A stretch of 64,000 nucleotides of DNA, from positions 434,001 through 498,000 of the forward strand of contig NZ_JAVHJP010000002.1 of assembly GCF_031020795.1 (NCBI RefSeq). Direction: 5' to 3'. The notes under the pieces are model-generated. The model worked only from the letters and a program-made list of their open reading frames with translations. It did no database searches and had not been told where the DNA came from. The first letter of the stretch is position 1; each line of letters starts with the position of its first letter. The stretch is from Hydrogenophaga pseudoflava (GTDB taxonomy: Bacteria > Pseudomonadota > Gammaproteobacteria > Burkholderiales > Burkholderiaceae_C). The position numbers were made by a program, and so were the translations under genes. Of the stretch, positions 60,061 through 64,000 are shown one piece after another.

Positions 60061-60762
60061 ATGGGTGACAAACACATTTCCAGCCAGTTCGACGCAGAAC
60101 TCAACTCCATTTCCACCCACGTGTTGGAGATGGGCGGGCTGGTCGAGTCGCAGCTGCACCAGGCGGTCTACGCCCTGGTCCATCTGAGCCAGGAGACGGC
60201 CGAGCAGGTGCTTGAGACCGAGAACCGCATCAACCAGATGGAAGTGAACATCGACCACGAGATCATTTCCACCATCGGCCGGCGCCAGCCCACCGCCCGA
60301 GACCTGCGCTTCCTGATGGCGATTTCGCGCACCACCCAGAATCTGGAACGCGCTGGCGACGAGATCGCCCGCGTGGCGCGCATGGTCAAGTCCATCATTG
60401 AAAGCGGCTCGCCGCGTTCGCTGCCGATCTCGGAGCTGCGCCTGGCCGCCGACCTGGCCGCCGGCATGCTGCGAAAGACGCTGGACTCGTTCGCCCGGCT
60501 GGACACCACGATGGCGCTGGCGATCATCAAGGAAGACGACGCCATCGATGGCGAGTACAACGGCTTCCTGCGCAAGCTCATCACGTACATGATGGAAGAC
60601 CCGCGCACCATTTCGCCGAGCCTGGACCTGCTGTTCCTGGCCAAGTCGCTGGAACGGGTGGGCGACCACGCCAAGAACATCGCCGAGCAGATCATCTTCG
60701 TGGTCAAGGGCGAGGATGTGCGCCACAGTTCCATGGACAAAGTGCAGTCGGTGGTCGGATGA
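60061..60762 (+). CDS. phoU: Phosphate regulator PhoU
   Basis: A 233-residue all-helical protein with two PhoU repeats; each has the E(D)xxxD metal motif (for example TENRINQMEVNID and KEDDAIDGEYN). The C-terminal AKSLERVGDHAKNIAEQ is diagnostic. PhoU couples PstB to PhoR and keeps the Pho regulon off when phosphate is plentiful. It lies 14 bp after pstB. Confidence 0.96.
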   Translation: MGDKHISSQFDAELNSISTHVLEMGGLVESQLHQAVYALVHLSQETAEQVLETENRINQMEVNIDHEIISTIGRRQPTARDLRFLMAISRTTQNLERAGDEIARVARMVKSIIESGSPRSLPISELRLAADLAAGMLRKTLDSFARLDTTMALAIIKEDDAIDGEYNGFLRKLITYMMEDPRTISPSLDLLFLAKSLERVGDHAKNIAEQIIFVVKGEDVRHSSMDKVQSVVG

Positions 60763-60771
60763 AGAACTTCA

Positions 60772-60846
60772 GGCCCCCACGCTTCCCCGCTTTGCGCGGT
60801 ACGCTGCCCCCCGGGGGGGCGCCTTTTCATCTTGGGGCGGCCCAGC
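60772..60846. repeat. Comamonadaceae-type intergenic repeat, copy B
   Basis: A G/C-rich unit with CCCCC-ACGCTTCCCCGC, GCGCGG, CCCCCC-GGGGGG and GGGGCGGCCCAGC in the 85-bp phoU-phoB gap. Same design as copy A. The last bases abut the phoB ATG, leaving no clear ribosome site. It may act as a hairpin that tunes phoB expression. Confidence 0.55.
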
Positions 60847-60847
60847 G

Positions 60848-61570
60848 ATGAAAAAACTACCCCGCGTCCTGGTGGTCGAGGATGAGCCGGCGATTGCCGA
60901 GCTGATCGCGGTCAATCTGCGACACAACGGTTTTGCGCCCACGGTGGTGTTCGACGGCGAATCGGCCCGCCGCGAGATCGACGCCGTGCTGCCCGACGTG
61001 ATCCTGCTGGACTGGATGCTGCCCGGCGAGAGCGGTGCCGCGCTGGCCCGCACCTGGCGCCGGCAGGAGCGCACGAAGACCGTACCGATCCTGATGCTCA
61101 CGGCCCGCAGCGACGAGTCGGACAAGGTGCAGGGGCTGGACGCCGGCGCCGACGACTACATCACCAAGCCGTTTTCCACGCAGGAGCTGCTGGCGCGCAT
61201 CCGCGCCGTGCTGCGCCGGCGTGCGCCCGAGATCGTGAACGACTCGGTGCAGGTGGGCGAACTGTCGCTGGACGCGGCCACCTACCGCGTCAGCTTCCGC
61301 GAGGCCGAGCTCAAGCTGGGGCCGACCGAGTTCAAGCTGCTGCACTACCTGATGAAGCACCCTGAGCGCGTGCACACGCGTGGTACCCTGCTCGACAAGA
61401 TATGGGGCGACCATGTCTTCATCGAGGAGCGCACCGTGGATGTACATGTCAAGCGATTGAGGGAGTCCCTGGGCGACGCCGCCGGCATGGTTGAAACAGT
61501 GCGCGGCGCGGGATACCGCCTCACGGCCCGCGTGGCTGTCGGGCAGGGAAGTGGCGACAGCGCAGCATGA
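60848..61570 (+). CDS. phoB: Phosphate regulon response regulator PhoB
   Basis: A 240-residue OmpR-type regulator. The receiver has its acidic pair EDEP, phospho-aspartate D55 in LLDWMLPGESG, and the lysine in ITKPFS. The winged-helix output has LGPTEFKLLHYLMKHPERV and RTVDVHVKRLRESL. It activates genes with a Pho box. The start chosen skips the intergenic repeat. Its stop overlaps phoR (ATGA). Confidence 0.96.
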   Translation: MKKLPRVLVVEDEPAIAELIAVNLRHNGFAPTVVFDGESARREIDAVLPDVILLDWMLPGESGAALARTWRRQERTKTVPILMLTARSDESDKVQGLDAGADDYITKPFSTQELLARIRAVLRRRAPEIVNDSVQVGELSLDAATYRVSFREAELKLGPTEFKLLHYLMKHPERVHTRGTLLDKIWGDHVFIEERTVDVHVKRLRESLGDAAGMVETVRGAGYRLTARVAVGQGSGDSAA

Positions 61571-62883
61571 TCGGCCGGTTGGTGGGGCTGCTGCTGCTGG
61601 TGGCAGCGGGCGGCGCATGGGGCTGGGCAAGAGGTTCGGCGACCTGGACGCTGGCGGGGGCCGGCGGGGGGGCCATGCTCTGGCTGCTCTGGGACAGCCT
61701 GCGTGCCGCGCAACTGCTGCGCTGGCTCAGCCGGGCCGATGACATCCACACCCCACGCCTCTCCGGGCTCTGGGGTGAACTGCTGGAGCGCGCACGCAAG
61801 AGGTTCCGGGCCCTCGAACAGAAAGCCCATGGCAGCGACGAGCGGCTGGAGGATTTTCTGGCCGCCATCCAGGCTTCGCCCAACGGCGTGGTGCTGCTCG
61901 ACAGCATGGCGCGGATCGAATGGAGCAACCTCACGGCGGCCCAGCACCTGGGCATCGATCCACAGCGCGACATCGGACAGTACGTGCGCAATCTGGTGCG
62001 GCATCCGAGTTTCAACGCCTACATGGACGCGGGTGATTTCGGGGCGGAGATCGAGGTCGACGGCCCCGGACAGCGGCCCACGCAGCCAAGGAAGATCTCG
62101 CTGCAGGTCCATCCCTACGGCGACCAGCGGCAGCTGATGCTCACGCGCGATGTGACGGCGGTGCAGCTGGCCGAATCCATGCGACGGGATTTCGTGGCCA
62201 ACGTGTCCCACGAGATCCGCACACCGCTGACCGTGCTCAGCGGCTTCGTGGAGACCATGCAGAGCCTGCCGCTGGAGGAGGCCGACCGCCAGCGTTTCCT
62301 GGGCCTGATGAGCCAGCAGGCGCAGCGCATGCAGACGCTGGTGAACGACCTGCTGACGCTGTCGCGCCTGGAGGGCAGTCCTGTCCCCGGCCCCGGCGAG
62401 TGGGCGGGCGCTGCGGATCTGCTGCGCCAGGTGGTCCAGGAGGCTCAGGGGCTTTCCGCGGTGATTGCGGAGCCCGTGCATCAGATCGAGGCCCTGCCAG
62501 GACCGCCACTGGAAGTGTCGGGGAACCGCAGCGAACTGCTCAGCGCCATGTCCAACCTGCTGAGCAACGCCGTCCGCTACACGCCGCCGGGCGGTCGCAT
62601 CCGGGCCGGTTGGCGCCTGGTCGACGACGGCGGCGGCGAGTTCTTCGTTGAAGACACCGGGCCGGGCATCGAGGCCGAGCACCTGCCCCGCCTGACCGAG
62701 CGCTTCTACCGGGTGGACCGCAGCCGCTCGCGCGAAACGGGCGGTACCGGGCTCGGGCTGGCGATCGTCAAACATGTGGCGCAGCGCCACGGCGGGCAGG
62801 TGCAGGTGCACAGCACGGTCGGCCGAGGCTCGACGTTCATCATCACGCTGCCGGCCACGCGCATGCGCGCGGTCGCCGCCTAG
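61567..62883 (+). CDS. phoR: Phosphate regulon sensor kinase PhoR
   Basis: A 438-residue membrane kinase. Two short hydrophobic segments at the N-terminus (~5-50), a PAS domain (~95-190, with IQASPNGVVLLDSMARIEW), HisKA with H215 in NVSHEIRTPLTV, and the ATPase domain (NLLSNAVRYTPPGG; GGTGLGLAIVKHVAQRHGG). It phosphorylates PhoB. It has no periplasmic sensor domain, as expected for PhoR. Its stop overlaps the convergent gene's stop. Confidence 0.95.
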   Translation: MIGRLVGLLLLVAAGGAWGWARGSATWTLAGAGGGAMLWLLWDSLRAAQLLRWLSRADDIHTPRLSGLWGELLERARKRFRALEQKAHGSDERLEDFLAAIQASPNGVVLLDSMARIEWSNLTAAQHLGIDPQRDIGQYVRNLVRHPSFNAYMDAGDFGAEIEVDGPGQRPTQPRKISLQVHPYGDQRQLMLTRDVTAVQLAESMRRDFVANVSHEIRTPLTVLSGFVETMQSLPLEEADRQRFLGLMSQQAQRMQTLVNDLLTLSRLEGSPVPGPGEWAGAADLLRQVVQEAQGLSAVIAEPVHQIEALPGPPLEVSGNRSELLSAMSNLLSNAVRYTPPGGRIRAGWRLVDDGGGEFFVEDTGPGIEAEHLPRLTERFYRVDRSRSRETGGTGLGLAIVKHVAQRHGGQVQVHSTVGRGSTFIITLPATRMRAVAA

Positions 62884-64000
62884 CGTGCCGCGCCGCCCAC
62901 CCTCTGGTAGATCAGCAACCGTTCGCGGTCATTGAGGCGCCGCACCGTGGCCTTGTAGGCCCAATCGGTCAGCGACACCCGCTCGTCCAGCGTGGGCTGG
63001 GTGTCGGGGTTTACCACCATGATCCGGCAGTCGCCCACCTTGTCATCCCCAGTGCGACGCACGGGCAGTCCGCCCTGGAACTGCAGCGATGCGATCTGTG
63101 CCTGCCCGAGTCCGTCGACCAGCACGCAGGACGAATGAGGAGGCACCAGCCGGGCGATGCGGCGGGCCACAGGGCCGTAGCTGCGTCCGTAGTCCAGCAG
63201 CGGCAGCCACAGCGTCATGAGCAGCAGCCAGCACAGGGTGGCGCCGGCAGCCGGCAGCACCAGACTCTTCCAGATTGCCTGCCGATGCCGTCCCACGCGC
63301 CAGGCCACCAGCCAACCCCAGGCCAGGGTGGCCAGCAGAGCGGGCAGCAGGAGCAGCCAGGAGAACTCGGGGTTGAACCCCGGCGCCAGCTTGGCCACGT
63401 TGGCCGCGGGTTTGGCGGGCACACCAGTTTGCATGGCGAACCAGATGACCCAGATCACCAGGGCACATCCACTGAAGAAGACCAGGGTGAACCAGTCGAT
63501 CAGTGCCGAGACGCTGCGCCGCAGGGTGGGCAGTGCGAAAGCGGCCAGGGCGGCCAGCGCCGGCAGGGCCAGCAGCAGCGAACGGTCGAAGTCGGGGTTG
63601 ACGCCGCTGTTGGCCACGCTCACCAGCACAGCCCACAGCGGCAGCGCCACGTGCGGGCTGCGCAACTGGCGGCGCCAGCGCCACAGCGTCCAGAGCGCCA
63701 ACGGCCAGGCCGGCCAGGTGAACCAGACCAGCAGCCGACCCCAGCGCTTCCAGTCGGCCGCAGAGTCCGGCAGCGACAGCATCTGCGGCCAATGGATCTG
63801 TTTGGTGAGCGACGCGAGCAAGGCCGCCAGCGCCAGCAGTCCCAGAACCCAGCTCAGTTCCCTTGGAGCGGCAGAGCCTTGCCCGGACCGGCTCGTCCAC
63901 ACCAGCATGAGCAGCCCCGTGCCCAGGATGAGCGCGATCCAGGGCGCACCACTGAGCACCAGACCCAGGGTGGCGGCCCCCCAGAGTGCCACCGCTTTCC
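62880..64000 (-). CDS. ArnT-like membrane glycosyltransferase (C-terminal part)
   Basis: About 373 residues of a larger membrane protein whose N-terminus lies beyond the window. There are at least seven hydrophobic helices (for example GLLALAALLASL, SALIDWFTLVFFSGCALVIWVIWFAM, WLLLLPALLATLAWGWLVAW) and a soluble C-terminal tail (SSCVLVDGLGQAQIASLQF, LLIYQRVGG). This resembles ArnT-type GT83/PMT family members that modify lipid A or glycans from undecaprenyl-linked sugars. Function is tentative because the catalytic N-terminal part is missing. Confidence 0.6.
   Translation of the reverse strand, partial: KAVALWGAATLGLVLSGAPWIALILGTGLLMLVWTSRSGQGSAAPRELSWVLGLLALAALLASLTKQIHWPQMLSLPDSAADWKRWGRLLVWFTWPAWPLALWTLWRWRRQLRSPHVALPLWAVLVSVANSGVNPDFDRSLLLALPALAALAAFALPTLRRSVSALIDWFTLVFFSGCALVIWVIWFAMQTGVPAKPAANVAKLAPGFNPEFSWLLLLPALLATLAWGWLVAWRVGRHRQAIWKSLVLPAAGATLCWLLLMTLWLPLLDYGRSYGPVARRIARLVPPHSSCVLVDGLGQAQIASLQFQGGLPVRRTGDDKVGDCRIMVVNPDTQPTLDERVSLTDWAYKATVRRLNDRERLLIYQRVGGAAR

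Overview
The window is a G+C-rich, densely packed bacterial chromosome segment. Gene content and order fit a betaproteobacterium of the Burkholderiales, most likely Comamonadaceae (Hydrogenophaga-like). The pointers are the isc operon running into dnaQ, the ftsH-folP-glmM neighbourhood, FtsH beginning at TTG-Asn-Asn-Gln-Trp, and a Comamonadaceae-style intergenic repeat. No species can be named from the sequence alone.

Layout. 1-5.9 kb: iron-sulfur assembly operon (iscR end, iscS, iscU, iscA, hscB, hscA, fdx), then a DnaQ-like exonuclease. 5.9-15.2 kb: tRNA-Val(CAC) with terminator, FAD oxidoreductase, pyrD, rpiA, a glutaredoxin-like protein, prlC, yhbY, rlmE, ftsH. 15.2-35.5 kb: folP and glmM, normally neighbours, are separated by a 17.6-kb island with a complete VirB1-VirB11/VirD4 type IV secretion system. 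35.5-41 kb: a DUF1343/NamZ-type protein, DOMON-like protein, BamE-like lipoprotein, and an arsenic operon (arsR, ATP-grasp gene, arsC, acr3). 41-62.9 kb: a phosphate-starvation block (ppk2, phoX, olsB-like, plcP-like, glycosyltransferase, ppk, a SixA-like phosphatase, a two-component/cyclase pair, ppx, redoxin, pstSCAB-phoU-phoB-phoR). 62.9-64 kb: the C-terminal part of an ArnT-like membrane transferase.

The main discovery candidate is the island. It has no relaxase, integrase, partition or replication gene. Its VirB7 carries a folded C-terminal domain of the type seen in the Xanthomonas bacteria-killing T4SS (X-T4SS). It ends, right after virD4, with a lipoprotein gene and a gene whose product joins a predicted His/Cys papain-like enzyme domain to a C-terminal region resembling the XVIPCD secretion signal. 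I read this pair as immunity protein (X-Tfi) and toxic effector (X-Tfe). A second lipoprotein before virD4 looks like a lysozyme-inhibitor immunity protein without an adjacent effector. Several small secreted proteins in the cluster have no assigned role.

The second notable system is the Pho block. Sites matching the PhoB box (two TGTCA-like half-sites 11 bp apart) lie before pstS, before ppk (inside the end of the preceding gene) and, in both directions, between phoX and the olsB-like gene. The olsB-plcP-glycosyltransferase-ppk-sixA run suggests one transcription unit that swaps phospholipids for ornithine lipids and glycolipids while managing polyphosphate.
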